Below are positions 1-12,930 of a stretch of 64,000 nucleotides of DNA, piece after piece. The stretch is from Silurus meridionalis (taxonomy: Eukaryota > Chordata > Actinopteri > Siluriformes > Siluridae): NCBI RefSeq assembly GCF_014805685.1, contig NC_060886.1, positions 19,832,608 to 19,896,607 on the forward strand, in the 5' to 3' direction. Under the pieces are notes generated by a model. It saw only the letters and a list, made by a program, of their open reading frames with translations, ran no database searches and was not told the DNA's origin. The stretch's first letter is position 1. Every line of letters starts with the position of its first letter. The position numbers were made by a program, and so were the translations under genes.

Positions 1-35
<35 letters not shown>

Positions 36-469
36 CAAGGAATTTCTTTTAGATTGTAATGGATAGTAATGGACCATCATGGATGATTTATGAAACTCTA
101 GATCGGACCTGATAGCTCATATTCCAAAAGTCATTCTCCTAACGTTTATAATGGATTGCATTAGATCGTTATTGATACCAGTCATGGTCCAGACCTGAAT
201 GTTTGTGTTCATTTTGAAAGGTCACTCGAATTGATCATTCACACTGTGTTATTTGCAGATCTTGACCCATCAGCCTTTTTTCCATGTAGGGTTATCTACT
301 GCCTGTCTATAGCAGGGTTTGGTTCAGCACATTGAGTTCATTCCTTTTCACTGCGTGTCCTCAGAAAAACCACAAATCAGAAAAGTTGGATCTTTCTGTC
401 TAAACCCTACTCATTCGTCAACCTGAACTCAAGCACACACTCATTACTCATCTCAATCCATTCCAACAC

Positions 470-845
470 CATTTATTTATTATTTATACTTAATTATACT
501 TATGCCGTTAACATGCTGGGTTTTTTTTTTTTTTTTTGCACTTCTCGACCTCTGCACTGCATTGGGTTTGTTTACATATACTCCTGGTTATAGTCTTTAT
601 AGTCCTCTTTGCACAGTACTGTATATACAGAGTATACAGTAGGTTTACTGGTCGGTGCTATCTTGTGTTATGTGTATTGTCCTACACTGTCTTGTGTTGT
701 CAGTTTGCACTTGATGCACTTTATGTTGTGTGTTGTAGTTCTATGTTGTTTAGTGTAGCACCAGGGTTCTGGAGGAACGTTGTCTTGTTTTTACTGTGTA
801 CCACAGTGTATAGTAGAAATGACAATAAAAGCCACTTGACTTGAG
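470..845 (+). mobile_element. LINE-type 3' tail
   Basis: The segment ends in a familiar fish retroelement tail: TTCTGGAGGAACGTTGTCTT, then GAAATGACAATAAAAGCC and a final short CTTGA repeat. A poly-T/TG-rich body precedes it. No reverse transcriptase is retained. The CTTGA-repeat end is shared with the tail at 26640-27014 and is typical of CR1/L2/Rex1-like LINEs or SINEs that borrow their tails. The exact family is not certain. Confidence 0.55.
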
Positions 846-3106
846 GCGAAATGAAAGTACTGAACAGAGTAATGGAGTGTACAGGATCATAAGTGAGAGC
901 TAGAAGAATTTCTGCTTGGATGGTTAATGTTTAACAGTGATCAGGAAGCTGTGTTTGAAGCCTAGTCTTCTTAACGTTCTCCACATTTAGTAGTTAATTT
1001 GTCTGTTGGTGGGCCAAGCCTGAGCTGTGTTTGTTTTTGGTAATATGTTTATTTTTGTTTTTTTCCTTAATGCTAAAATGCCACATGGAGAACAAATTTT
1101 TAAGGTACCATTTTTTGACAGACAGGTGCAGTATTGCCTCTTCTACTCCAGCAAGCATTGACATCCTTAAATCCTCGTTTCATAATTCTCTGTTTTTCCC
1201 CTCTTTTTTTCAATCACTACCAGTGCATTCACTCTGCCACACCCGTTTCAAGTACAATGCAGGACAGTTTATGTTTTTTTTTTAAGCACTTTCTCATTGC
1301 CCTGATTGGCAGAGATATTGTTCTCCTTTACACAGATGTGGAAGCTGATCTCAGCATTGTAAGGTAATGGATTGTAAACTTTTGTAATAGTTGTAGCAGG
1401 CAAAAGTGAGTCTTCATGTTGCCCGCTACTCATTATATGTTTGATTTTGACTCTACTGTCATGTCAAGTTGACCCTGTTTCCACAGCCTTGGATCTAGCA
1501 GTAAATCACAAGAAAACGTGTCTCAACACAAACTTGCTACCTTACTGATGTAACAAAAATGCCACGCCCTTCAACAGAACTGTTTCTATTGCTCCTTGTT
1601 ATACATTCTGTTTGACTTTGCCGTGATAAAAAACTCTCCCGGAAACAAGGCATTTTATAAATTATAGTTTAGTTGATTTTTCTTAACGTTTTGTAATTCA
1701 AATCTTTCTCATTGGTGATTATTGCAAAATAAAAAACAACACAGCCTTCTGATGGCCAAATCTCTGAATCTGTGTTTTAGGGTTTCAGGGACTCCTTTAA
1801 TATAAGATTTTACTAGCACTTGCTTTGTACTGTAAATGCAGCAGATTATTAATTGTTACTGTGCACAAGATGATCCAGAAACATCACGGCTGAACGCTGA
1901 CAGACTGTGCACTAACATGTTCTCCATGAACATTATAAAAAGACGATACATTAATCACCAGGGATTAAACAACATTATTATGTTCTGCTTACATTTTTAA
2001 CCATGCAGTGTTGACTTGGCATATTGGATCAACAGAAACAATCTGTCGGTGTAACAGTAGCAGTGTTGTGTCTATAGAGGAGATGTAAGATGAAGAGGAA
2101 TTTGGGGCAGGTTGTATTTTTTTTTTTCCTTTATTAGACATGCTGATATTGTACCATTATATTAACTGTAAAAGATTATTGTTCAAGCATAAACATGGCC
2201 CTGGATTTTTGTGTAACCCGGTGCTGTCCTCTTTAGGACTTGGTTTCCGTCCTGTTTCCCAACTTCCTGCCCACAATTTTGATTGTTCTGCCAGTTCCAA
2301 TCGTCCAGTCAACTCTCTTCATGCCACAGCTACCAGTCAGGAAGAGTGAAGACTAATACGAACTTTCTTCGAGACACAGGAGGCCAGACAAACATGTCCC
2401 TTTTTTAATTGCTGCTCTAAGGAATATCATACAGAGTGAGAGCGCCGTTTGTCCTCTTCCCCATGCATGATTTTTAAAGACACCCATGACTAGTAAGTGT
2501 TGCTGTGAAGAGTCGCAGTATGCCATGTTTACCACCCAAAGTGCACAGCCCGTTTTACTCACTTGGCTTTCAGCCACAGATGGATGTAACATTGTAGAGA
2601 ATTAAGTTCAGATCTCCTGATGAGAGGATGAAATCTTTTCTGTTGTCACTTGCAAGCTTTATTAGTGGCTTTTAGATGAGTATCATTGCAGTCACACAGC
2701 TGCCATTCACTTAAAAACACATGAGATTGCTTAGATCCAGACCAATGCTTTGTGAATACGTTTTCCTTCCCAGCTAAATGTAGGCTATTTACACACCACA
2801 GACAACTCAGCAATGTACAAAAACCCGCCTGAGTGTAAAACACACTTTCATGAGACTAATCGCTCATCCCTTCAGGGAACATAATGATGTCATGGTGATG
2901 GGTCAGTTCTAATATGAGTCAAAGGGTGTTGTTTAGATCTCTTTCTCAGAGTTAAAAACAAAACACTGCCCACATGTCTTTGTCATTTTAAATAGCAGAA
3001 TATTTAAAAAGGTAGCATTAATCACATATGCCAAGTCCAATAATTCATCTAGATACTGTTAACATTGATGATTAGCATATATACGTTTGAAATAAACTGT
3101 TCGAAC

Positions 3107-3345
3107 AAGTTTTTGGACACCTAAATGTGTCCTATGTGCTTTTTGTACATTGTATTTCACATTTCACTCAATTGCAGTTGTGAACAGAGGGGCTTTGTTA
3201 TGCTGGAACAGGTTTGAGTCTTCTAGTTCAAGTGAAGAGAAGTGTAACTAATCCAAAGACGACATATACTTATAATTACTTACTTATAATTGTGTGCCGC
3301 CATTTTTGTGGTAACAGTTTGAGAAAGAAGCATATGAGTTTTATT
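3107..3345 (-). mobile_element. Tc1-like relic (ACTATATGGAC family)
   Basis: The left end (aagtttttggacacc) and the tgctggaacagg, agttcaagtgaag and tttgtggtaacagtttgag blocks recur in the better copies at 26530 and 37829. No usable reading frame remains. Confidence 0.55.
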
Positions 3346-3814
3346 TCTTGTTTGATAGCTTTTAATTAGTTCTAAAATTGCACTAACATTTTAAACAAAT
3401 TATTTTGTACTTCAGTTTACATGACAGTTTGACCTTCTTTCTGAATGCCTATGAAAGCGAATCAGCGTGTGGAGTTTGTTTCTATGGCAATAGTCAATGA
3501 CTCATGTCAACATACATAAATGTAGAGAGAATTGGCACCCAAGAACTTCAGCCAAGCTCATAGTGAATGTGAAATAGGTTTGACTTAAAATGATGATGTT
3601 CAGGCATATGGGACTTCATGAAACGTAGCCTTGTTCACGATTTAAAAATTATGTGTGACGTCATCACACGGTCAATAAACAGGCAGATCTGTTTTCACAT
3701 TTACACAAAAAAAACTGGCCTGTAAATGTATCCGTGGTTGGTGTCAGTAAAATTTGAAGCCAGTTTTACAGGATGTAGAGCTCAGTAGAAGCACTGTTAT
3801 ATATTCTGATATCC

Positions 3815-4105
3815 TAATATACACCATATGTGGTTCTTTCTCAGACTGTTACCACACACCTGGAGGCACTCAGTAGTGTAGGATGTCTGTGGATGTGGTA
3901 GTATTTCAGTCTTCCTTTACTTGAACTTGGAGACCTGTTCCAGCATGCCAGTGTCCCTGTCAGTACCTGGCCTTACTAACACCCTTGTTGACTGAATGAG
4001 CACTAATCTCCACAAGCACACTACATAATCTAGTGGAACCACTTCCCAGAAGGGTGGCGGTTATTATAACAGAAACCAGAGAATTAATATGGAATGGGAT
4101 GAAGC
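3815..4105 (+). mobile_element. Tc1-like relic (ACTATATGGAC family)
   Basis: Blocks atgtggttctttctcagactg, cagtacctggccttactaac and ccagaagggtggcggttatt match the copies at 6705 and 20951 in the same orientation. Degenerate; no transposase frame. Confidence 0.6.
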
Positions 4106-4763
4106 GTTTCAGGATAACTGTTTTTGCCTATACAGAGATAGACTTCTTTCTTTTGTTGTAGTCCATCATTTTGTAGGTTTGGCATTTTATGCATTCTGAG
4201 ATGCTTTTCCGCTCACCGTTGTTGTACAGTAGTGATTTGAGGTTAGCAGTTTTTAAAATGCCGATCTACCCTAACAAACAAAGTCTGCCAAAGTCCCCAA
4301 GATCACATTTTATCTCTTCTTGTGTTATTTAATGTGACTGTTACCAGCTTCTGTTTCATTTCAGTGGAAACTGTGAAGCGCACTCTTAGCAGTCCATTGT
4401 TTTCTGCTTGCTCATTTCCCGTTTTCGAAAGTAAAGAATTCATGCTCTCTCGCATCCACCTATTATTCAGAATGACATTTCTAATTGAATACTTGCCCTT
4501 ATTTATTTGGCAAATATTTGAAATGAATTCATCAAAGACTGGGTTTCATTTTTTACTCCCAGAGTTTGAACATGTTCTGATTTAAGCGCAGAAAAGGCTC
4601 ATAGATCTTTGTGTTTGGTTTTGCGGTTGTCTTGACAACTTCTCCCCATCCTGAAGAATCATTCATGTAGAATAGGTCTGATGAAAAAAAGCAGTGGTTA
4701 GGCGAGGGTGAGGGCAAATAAAGGAATGCTAAATTCCTATTGTTCCTCTGAACACACACACGA

Positions 4764-4769
<6 letters not shown>

Positions 4770-4814
<45 letters not shown>
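4770..4814. repeat. (CA)n microsatellite
   Basis: Pure CA repeat preceded by an interrupted CA/GA stretch from about 4752. Confidence 0.95.
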
Positions 4815-4816
<2 letters not shown>

Positions 4817-6704
4817 TAGAGGCTATCAGCTAAACTTTGCGACATCCGCGTAATCTGAACTTCCCTGCTTTTAGATGCTTTACATATGAGTTTTTTACAT
4901 TTTAAACTGAGCCGTTAACCTTATGGACCAGCAGGTGACTGCATCATTAGACATGCACAGACGTGTTTATACACATCTCTATATATGACAAGATATTTTT
5001 CAGCACAAAAGACAATTGTTACACTAGAATTTTGCGATCTATCTGTCTATCTATTGGCCGCATGTGATACATTGTACTTCTTTGTTTTTCTGATCTACCC
5101 CTTCTGTCTGGGTATGATGGCGCTGTGTCTCTGTGCCATGCTGCTGCTGAAGAAATAAAAAGACATTTTCATAGACATAACATTCCCAGAGATGCTCTTT
5201 AAGTTAATACACACAGCACAAATGGCAGTAGAAGCTTTCTTCTCAGCACACACGCGATAAACTCCCTCTGTTGCACTTTAAGATTCACTTTGCTTTCCGT
5301 TGAAGGTCTGTTTTCTTTTTCTGTTTTTTCTTTTCACTTTTTCCACAATTTTTTTTCTTTAGTCCCCGGTCTCTGTACACCATCTTTGTTGACATGAATA
5401 GACATGTATTTTCTTTCTTTTTTTTTTCTTTTTTCATAACATTCAAGGACACGTACGGTAGCAGTTATAGTTAACTAGGGATGAACAACTCTCGCGCACA
5501 CACTGTAGCTCAATCTCTGAGTCTGTTCACCTTATGTCTTTATTTACTTTGCTCTGGTATGGAATGTACACTCCTCTTCTCCCAGTCCATTTTTTCCCTC
5601 TTTCTGAGAGAATGGATGGACTGAATGCTTCATGGTTCTAAACAATCTGTAGTTCATTTCCAAACACACATGAACTTTGAGAAAATGGCCATTTTGTCTT
5701 GAAAATGCACACAAACCGTTCACGTGCTTACATTCTGTAACCAATGTTATGCAACGCATAGCATAATAGATTTAGGATCTCTGACCCATGTTAAGTTCAT
5801 CCTGCATTACCTTCATCCAATATTACCATGATCACTTTCTGCTTCTGATGTTCTTGTATGTAATTGTGCTTGGCTAAGATCTGAAAGTCACCTAATAGAA
5901 CAGAACAAGACCCTATGACAGTCTGATGAAAGAAATGTATTTAGAAGTACTTGGCTAAGGATGGGCATGTGAGAAGAGTTTAGAATAGTAAATATGACTC
6001 ATGGTTACAATCAGTTTCACATCAGACTGAAAATTCTGTTCTATTTTTTGCAGCAGGAAAAAATGCACTCTTACCGTCAAACTCATTTGCTTGTTTGTTT
6101 AGGAGATTTATCCATGGGAACTGCTACAAGTTCTTCAATACTGTATGAATGCTTGGCATTTCCTGTTCATTTTAATGGGCTAAAACTGACCATGTTCTGA
6201 TGGAGAGGATAAAAGACTATCAGATTGCCAATGCACTTAAACCCTGGTTTGTGTGTAACCTTAGCTCAATGTTTAATTGATTTTGAATCAAAATTAGAAA
6301 TTCATGAAAGTGTGACTCAAGGTGCAGTTCATTCAAATGTGCAACCCTTTACATTAAAAAAGCATGAAGTTGTGGCAACGTGAAGGAAAGCGTGAGTCTA
6401 GAAATTAAATATGTAGCCTAGCCTAGCCGACCGGTGAGAGGACTACTGCTGTCATATGAAGGAAGCAACTGTTAGTTGTCAGCAAAGATGGCTGAGGCTA
6501 GCATTAGTGAAACTAGTCTGGCAAGCAGATTTGAACCTCACGACAAGTGAATATGTCCAGCCACCAAGACTGCATATGGATGCTTGTATTCCTGAAATAT
6601 CTCATAAAAGTGGCTGTTTTTCTTTGTGGAATTGATGTGCAATTTATATCAAATGCAAATATAGAAGTATAAAAGACTTTGAAACATTGAACCACATTCA
6701 CAAT

Positions 6705-7262
6705 ATGGAGAGAAGTATTAGGACACCATTTCCAGCTGTTTGTGGTTCTTCTCCTAACTGTTACCACAAAGTTAGAGGCACACTATTGTATAGAATGTCT
6801 TTGGATTTTATATCCTTAAATTTTCCCTTCATATACCAGACCTACCAGACCCAAACTTGGTCTACCATGACAATACTCCTGTGCACAAAGCGAGCTCCGT
6901 TAAGATATAGTTTACATAGTGTGATGTAGAAGATCTTGAGTGGCCTGCTATAGAGCTCTGACCTCAACCCCACTGAACACCTTTGGGATAAATTGGAACA
7001 CTGACTGCACTCCAGGTCTCCTCACACTACATCTCAGTACCTGACTTTACTAACACTCTTATGCCCGAGTGAGCGAAAATCTCCACAAACACATTCCAAA
7101 ATCTAGTGGAACATCTACCCAGAAGAGTGGAGGTTATTATAACAGCAAATGAAGACCAAACTGGGTGTTTTAAAAAGCAGCCCAGTCTGATTGAAATGTT
7201 CAGAAAGACAATCTGTATTGTGTTTGCAGTTTTCTTTGTTGAATACATCCACTTAAAGTTTT
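6705..7262 (+). mobile_element. Tc1-like relic with transposase C-terminal remnant
   Basis: The stretch near 6959-7003 reads DLNPTEHLWDKLE in the + direction, matching the PDLNPxEHLWxxLE motif around the last catalytic Glu of Tc1-type transposases. Flanking blocks (fragments of terminal repeat, ccagaagagtggaggttatt) are shared with the copies at 20951 and 37829. The frame is broken by stops. Confidence 0.7.
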
Positions 7263-7619
7263 AGGACAACAGACAACAGGACAACAGTACAGCTTCATGA
7301 CTACACAGTACAGAATAAGAACTAGCCTCATGAAACTTTCAGAGAATTCAACAGTGTTGTGGTATTGTTTATAAGCTGTTGATTAATGCTCCGCAACATT
7401 ATATGAGCATTAGCTCCAGTTGCAATGCTTATTTTAATGCTCTTATTCTAATACATTATCATTTGTCTAGTTACAACTAAATAGATTTGAAAACGAATCT
7501 AGTCATCGCTAATGGTGAAGGATGTGGTGGAACGTTTAGCTGTTTTTTTTATTTATTTATTTTTCTTTTTCTTTTCTCATCCGCCAGCATCAGTGACCAC
7601 ATCAGTTGATTCCAGTTAG

Positions 7620-7785
7620 TGTTTTAATTCATCACAAAAGTGGTCAGTGAGGTTGAAGTCAGGCCTGTGTACAGGCCACTTCAGTTCTTTCACACCAACC
7701 TTGGCAAACTCTCTTTGTGCTCAGAGGTGTAGCCATGCTGGAGTTTTAGGCCCTTCAGTTCCAGTAAAGGGAAATTTTAGTTATG
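7620..7785 (-). mobile_element. Tc1-like relic
   Basis: Blocks such as gaggttgaagtcaggcc, gtacaggccacttcagttctt and ccagtaaagggaaatttta belong to the same Tc1-like family in reverse orientation. Short, degenerate, no open frame. Confidence 0.55.
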
Positions 7786-8272
7786 TAGAAAATAATTACA
7801 ATTATTGTTCCCAATTTGTGACAATAGTTTCAAGAAAAAACATGTATGGGTCAGAGATTTTTAGGGTCCTCATACCTGTGGCCAGATATTGCGTGGTTGA
7901 TCCATTTGTACTCTTTCAAATTAGAGTAAAATTTCAATTTAAGGTTTGTGAGTGCAAAGAAAGAAAGTGTTTCCTGCTTAGTTAAATGACAAGTGTTTCA
8001 GGGGTTTCACTGGTATAAGTAGTTGGGGAGTGCAAAGAGGTGTTTTGAGAGTGTTAGAATGAAATAAGCCCATGTCTGAGGTCACCGTTTGCCATCTCCA
8101 TCGAAACTCCCAACCAGTTTGCAAAATGAGTCAAAATTACTTTTTATCAAAGGTCAGAAATGATTTAAAAGTCTGTTGTCATTTGTTTTTGTGTAATTAT
8201 GTGACTATGCTATACCAGTGTGGATTTTTCAATACATGTAACTGTACCCTGTAGTCCACTCCTTACCTTGAT

Positions 8273-8308
8273 GACCCTGATTAGACCCTGATTAGACCCT
8301 GATTAGAC
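8273..8308. repeat. 11-bp tandem repeat
   Basis: The unit accctgattag occurs about 3.3 times head to tail. It sits 430 bp upstream of the first coding exon. Confidence 0.8.
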
Positions 8309-8733
8309 CTATTGCCCAGATGGAGCTCAACCTGTCAGACAGTTTTAATTAATGCACATTTAATAATGGGTATATGCCAATGAATGACTCTATTGAGCTC
8401 TTTCTAAGAAAGAACAGGCATATTTTGCAGAAATATTAATATTATCATGACAAAGCTCAAGTTCATTCGCAAAGCATCAATTAGATGATGGAATGCTGAG
8501 AATCTGACAGCTTGTTTTCCGGCATAACAAAAAAGCAGCATGCAGCGGTCCTATCTAAATATTAGGGCATTCTTCCTGAATTCCAAAGTCTGTAGGAAAT
8601 ATCCCGGAAATGTATCGTATGAGATTTAATTTGAAAGTAATGCATGATTGTCCAGATTATTATGAGTCCTATGTAAATGATATTGTTGAAGTGAATTCTG
8701 AAATCTGTTGTGTTTTGTTGACAGGGTTCCAGT

Positions 8734-8794
8734 ATGTTTAAGGCAGTGCTCAAAATGAACCGAGACGGAGGGAAGGGGAGCAAAAAGGAGACAG
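8734..8794 (+). CDS. tanc1: tanc1 coding exon 1 (start codon; residues 1-20)
   Basis: The exon starts at 8725 after the acceptor ttgacag and ends before the donor gtacat at 8795. Only nine leader bases precede the ATG, so the 5' UTR must begin in an upstream exon not identified here. Translation begins MFKAVLKMNRDGGKGSKKET and ends one base into codon 21 (phase 1). This matches the TANC1 start, a short basic glycine/lysine-rich peptide. The ATG has an A at -3, a favourable context. The exon is too short to be found by ORF length; it is identified by homology and by its phase fit to the exon at 28381. It is followed within 150 bp by a truncated LINE. The call is firm; which leader exon feeds it is unknown. 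Confidence 0.88.
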
Positions 8795-8944
8795 GTACAT
8801 CCAGTGCATTAGCAAAAACAAAGAAAATCTATATTTCTATGAATTACACAAACATTTTTCCAACTTTTAGTTGAATAGGTTTGTAATTTTAGTCTATAAT
8901 TTGTAGGGGATTGTAAATTGTGTGCTAAAATTATAATGACACCT

Positions 8945-9905
8945 ATATTTAGTATGCCAGCAAAGAGTGGAAAGTCAGTAGGACCAGATGACTTACCAGT
9001 TGAAGCATGGAGATGTTTAGGAGAGATGGCAGTGGAGTTTTTAACCAGGTTGTTCAACAAGATTCTGGAAGGTGAGGGGATGCCTGAGGAATGGAGGAGG
9101 AGTGTGCTGGTACTGATCTTTAAGAATAAGGGAGATGTTCAGACCTGCAGTAACTACAGGGGAATAATGTTGTTCAGTCACACTATGAAGTTATGGGAAA
9201 GAGTAGTGGAAGCCAGGGTGAGAGAAGAGGTGACCATCTGTGAGCAGCAGTATGGTTTAATGCCGAGAAGAGCACCACAGTGATGTGACCTCTGAGAGGC
9301 TGATGGAGTGGTGATGGAGAAGTATAGAGAAGGACAGAAGGAGTTGCATTGTGTATTTGTGGATTTAGAGAAAGCGTACGACAGGGTGCCGAGAGAGGAG
9401 TTGGGGTATTGTATGAGGAAGTCAGGTGTGTCAGAGAAGTATGTGAGGGTGGTGCAGGACATGTATGAGGACAGTGTGACAGCAGTGAAGTGTGCAGTAG
9501 GGACGACAGACTGGTTCAAGGTGGAGGTTGGACTGCATCAAGGATCGGCTCTGAGCCCTTTCCTTTTTGCAGTAGTTATGGACAGGTTGACGGAAGAGGT
9601 AATACAGGAGTCTCTGTGGATTATGATGTTTGCAGATGATATTGTGATTTGTGGTGAGAGTAGGGAGCAGGTTGAGAAGAGCCTGGAGAGGTGGAGGTAT
9701 GCGCTGGAGAGAAAAGGAATGAAAGTCAGTAGGAGTAAGGCAGAGTACATGTGTGTGAATGAGAGGGAGGGCAGTGGAGTTGTGCAGTTGCATGGAGAAG
9801 AGGTGGAGAAGGTGGAGGAGTTCAGGTACCTGGGGTCAATAGTGCAAAGTAATGGAGAGTGTGTTAAAGAAGTGAAGAAAAGAGTGCAGGCAGGGTGGAG
9901 TAGGA
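8945..9905 (+). mobile_element. Truncated LINE reverse transcriptase
   Basis: Two reading frames (about 8954-9283 and 9308-9913) carry a non-LTR reverse transcriptase fragment. The first has SGKSVGPDDLPVEAW and WRRSVLVLIFKNKGD; the second has the catalytic motif A FVDLEKAYDRVP, the GLHQGSALSPFLFA motif B, and the FADDIVICGE motif C (two catalytic Asp). A frameshift near 9280 separates them, and the protein stops at VKKRVQAGW, so thumb and C-terminal parts are lost, as is the whole 5' endonuclease. The family is the abundant fish LINE of the RTE/RTE-X type (clade from memory). It begins 150 bp after coding exon 1. Confidence 0.88.
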
Positions 9906-12753
9906 GCAGCTGAAATAAGTTGTTGTTTAGTATGCCAGTATGCAGTTAAGGATGTAGCCCAGGTATTTAAACCTGTGAGGATATAATTATACATCATCTT
10001 ATGTTTATTGAATATTACAAAACTATCATTAGAATTAAAACTATTCTTATTTTTTATATTTGGTGTGATTGTCACAGTTATGGGATACCAGGGAAAACAG
10101 CTTAGTGATCTTAAAGCATGCTGCCATCTCGAAGTTGAGCAGAGATAAACCACCAACTCTGAAATACATCACGTGTGGTCATATCCAATGTGTGTGTTTT
10201 TATTGCCTGATCTGTGCTTTTCATGTATTTTTAGCTAATCTGTGTATTTTGTGTATGAGAAACTCTTGCCATTTGTAGTTGTATATGGAAACCCCCCCAG
10301 AAATGGACAAACAGCTCCCTTTATTCACTAGCGGACTAATATTTCTTAGCTAAAGATACACATTCTGCAACATGCATTATCTGTCTATCACGTCTTTGCT
10401 TTCTCTTTCTTTTCTGTGATTGCCTGCCAGCTCATGTCTGTCACAGTGTAATTGGATTTATTTCATGCATGAAGTTGGGGGTGATGACATTCGTTATATC
10501 TGAGCTGTAATAAGAACTAAATATTCTTACGAAATACCTTCTTTTAAGGTATTAATGCATTTTTAAAACGGTGCAATAGATAATGCGTATTTTAGCATAG
10601 CAATGTGTGTGTGTATAAATATATTTATATTTTATTTATGTATAAATATATAAAAAAAATTATAAATAAATATAAAAATGTTTTTTTTTTTTTTTTTTTT
10701 ATGACCCAAACTTGTACTTTTGTAGATAAAAAAAACAACAACAACCCTTGTTGAGGTACACATGGGCAGAAATGCTCATTGTTGTATTTGCTTTGTCATT
10801 AGAAATCACTGAAGGATTAATATAAAATCTTATATTAATCGTGATGAGTGACATGTAGGTTTAACACGTTTTTCTTGTTATTCACTTTGTAACTGACATT
10901 GTGCTGCAGGTCTGAACAGTAGCAAGCACTGAATGAGATTTGAGCCTAGCTCAGCGAGCAATCAGATTTTTATTTATCCCCATGTGTGGGTTGTTGTTTT
11001 GAAAATTTGTAATGAGTGCAATATGTCTAATTTAAGCTGTAGCACTAGATAGGTGACATTTTAGTCGCATTTGCTTTGAAGATGTAAATGTAAACACACT
11101 GGGTTGCATATAGCAGGCTTATTTAATAGAAACACTTAAGAGACTTAGATATTTGTAAGCAAACCAGCAGTGACTATAATGTTTCTGGTGGTGTTTATGA
11201 TGCTTCTGTGTACTTTCAGTAGAGCATCTCTCAGGCAGAGTAATTCAAGCTTAAACATGTCAGCAGTGAACTCATCACTAATAAGAACAAGGTTTGTCTG
11301 GTCTTCCCAGACAGCTTCTCGTTCCAGTGCTTATTAACACACACACACACACACATCCTTTTTTTGTTGTACAGCATCTGGATGACTAAAAGAGAAACCA
11401 GACCTGGGGTTGTGCATCTCTTTTCTGACCTCACTGACTCAGCATTCTGCATGACTGGCTGAATATTTGTTTAAGCTGGTTTCAGTATAACACTAATTAT
11501 AGAACTGTAAAAGTCTGTAATTTTACAGGTTTTCAGGAGCTGGCTCTGTTTTGTTCTCTGACTAGTCATAACAAACTGGCGTCCATGTCTGAAATCCCAG
11601 TGAAGAAAGTTGAAGTTGAGCAGGACTTTTTTTTTAATCCCAGATTGTGATTTAAACGTTGCGTTACATTACATCCTGTTGCATTATCCTGTCTCTTTCT
11701 CATGATCTGTTTTTCTTTCCTGTCCTTCATGGGGTCAGTTAGCGCTGGTCTGCAGTTGCTTTAAAGTGACTTGGAAAAGAATGGCCATTTTCTTTACAGT
11801 GATATTATTGTCATCCTGAGTTTCTTTCATAGAATGTTACTGAGATATGTGGAGCCTATGCAAGATCAGAGAGGTCAAATAGTGCCAAGGAGCAACATTT
11901 AACATTTTGATCATTTCTTATTCAAAGGCTGAGAATTCTAGACATGCATGCAAGTCTATTCAGCAAATGTTTTTATAATCTAAACATTGCAGTGTTTTTG
12001 CCCCAGCTCTTCTATTCTCTTTCCTCCTTTCGGAGAGGTCAGGAACATAACAGGAAAGCAGCAAGGTAATCAAATACATACACGTCACAGAGGATTGAGG
12101 ACTTACAGTAACAGGCTGCCCATGAAAAATGCACAGGACCTTCTGTTGAATGTCAGTGTTTTCCAAATAAGCCTACAGCCAGGACACCCCTAATCCACCA
12201 TCTGGTGCAATGCAGATTGCAGATTAATATGTAATGAATAAAAAATGATTGCTCATGCTGTTGCATGAAAATGATCAAAGGCAGACGTGGCTTGATGTGA
12301 AGTTTCATCATTATTATTATTAATATAATTTTTATCGGAATTCTGAAACAACTGTCATACCAAAGCGTTTTATTTATCTTCTACCATAGCGATTTGCTAA
12401 TTAATAGATTTTTTTTATTGATCTAATAATAACACATGTCATCTATTGTTGTTGTGGAACATCTGCAGAACATGTTAGCTCCTGTTCTCACTTATATAAC
12501 AGCTATAAAAAAAAAATCACTCCCTCTCCAGCCTCTCTTTCTTCTGTTTTGAAGTTGTTAAGATACAACCGCATACCCCTTTATGTTACAGAGAAATCTG
12601 TAGGTCTGGCACTGATGTTGGAAAAGATATCCTGGGATAAATCTGGTCTTCCAGTTCATCCCAAATGAAACAAAGTGTTAATCTTGATTTTTAGACAGGG
12701 TAATTATCATACTGGATCAGGTTGGGGGGCCTCTTAATTTCAATGATGAGGAA

Positions 12754-12930
12754 ATGGGGGGGTGGTAACTAAGTGGTTAAGGCATTGGTCTTTGGATCAG
12801 AAGGTCATGAGTTCAAATCCCAGCCTCCACAAACTCATATTCTTGGGCCTTTGAGCAATTGTGCAAATGAGGCAAATGTAAGTCGCTCTGGATAAGGGCG
12901 TCTAACACATGCCATTAATGTTAAATTATA
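12754..12930 (+). mobile_element. tRNA-derived SINE
   Basis: An A-box-like ggtaactaagtggttaagg and a B-box-like gagttcaaatccc mark a polymerase III promoter. They are followed by the tail block gtaagtcgctctggataagg, characteristic of teleost V-SINE/L2-tailed SINEs. A related copy is at 56453. Not a functional tRNA gene. Confidence 0.8.

Larger units (their letters stand above)
1..8724. other. Upstream intron or 5' flank, no gene seen
   Basis: No exon or convincing promoter is visible. Contents: (GT)n at the left edge, a LINE-type 3' tail (470-845), a (CA)n tract (about 4770-4814), Tc1-like relics (about 3107-3345, 3815-4105, 6705-7262, 7620-7785) and a short 11-bp tandem repeat near 8273-8308. 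The rest is AT-rich sequence in which no feature is recognised. Because exon 1 has an acceptor, this stretch is probably the intron behind a leader exon. Confidence 0.6.

Noticed and set aside
12754..12840. Possible tRNA gene
   Set aside because: A and B boxes are present but no tRNA cloverleaf can be closed and the 3' part is a SINE tail; same for 56453-56540.
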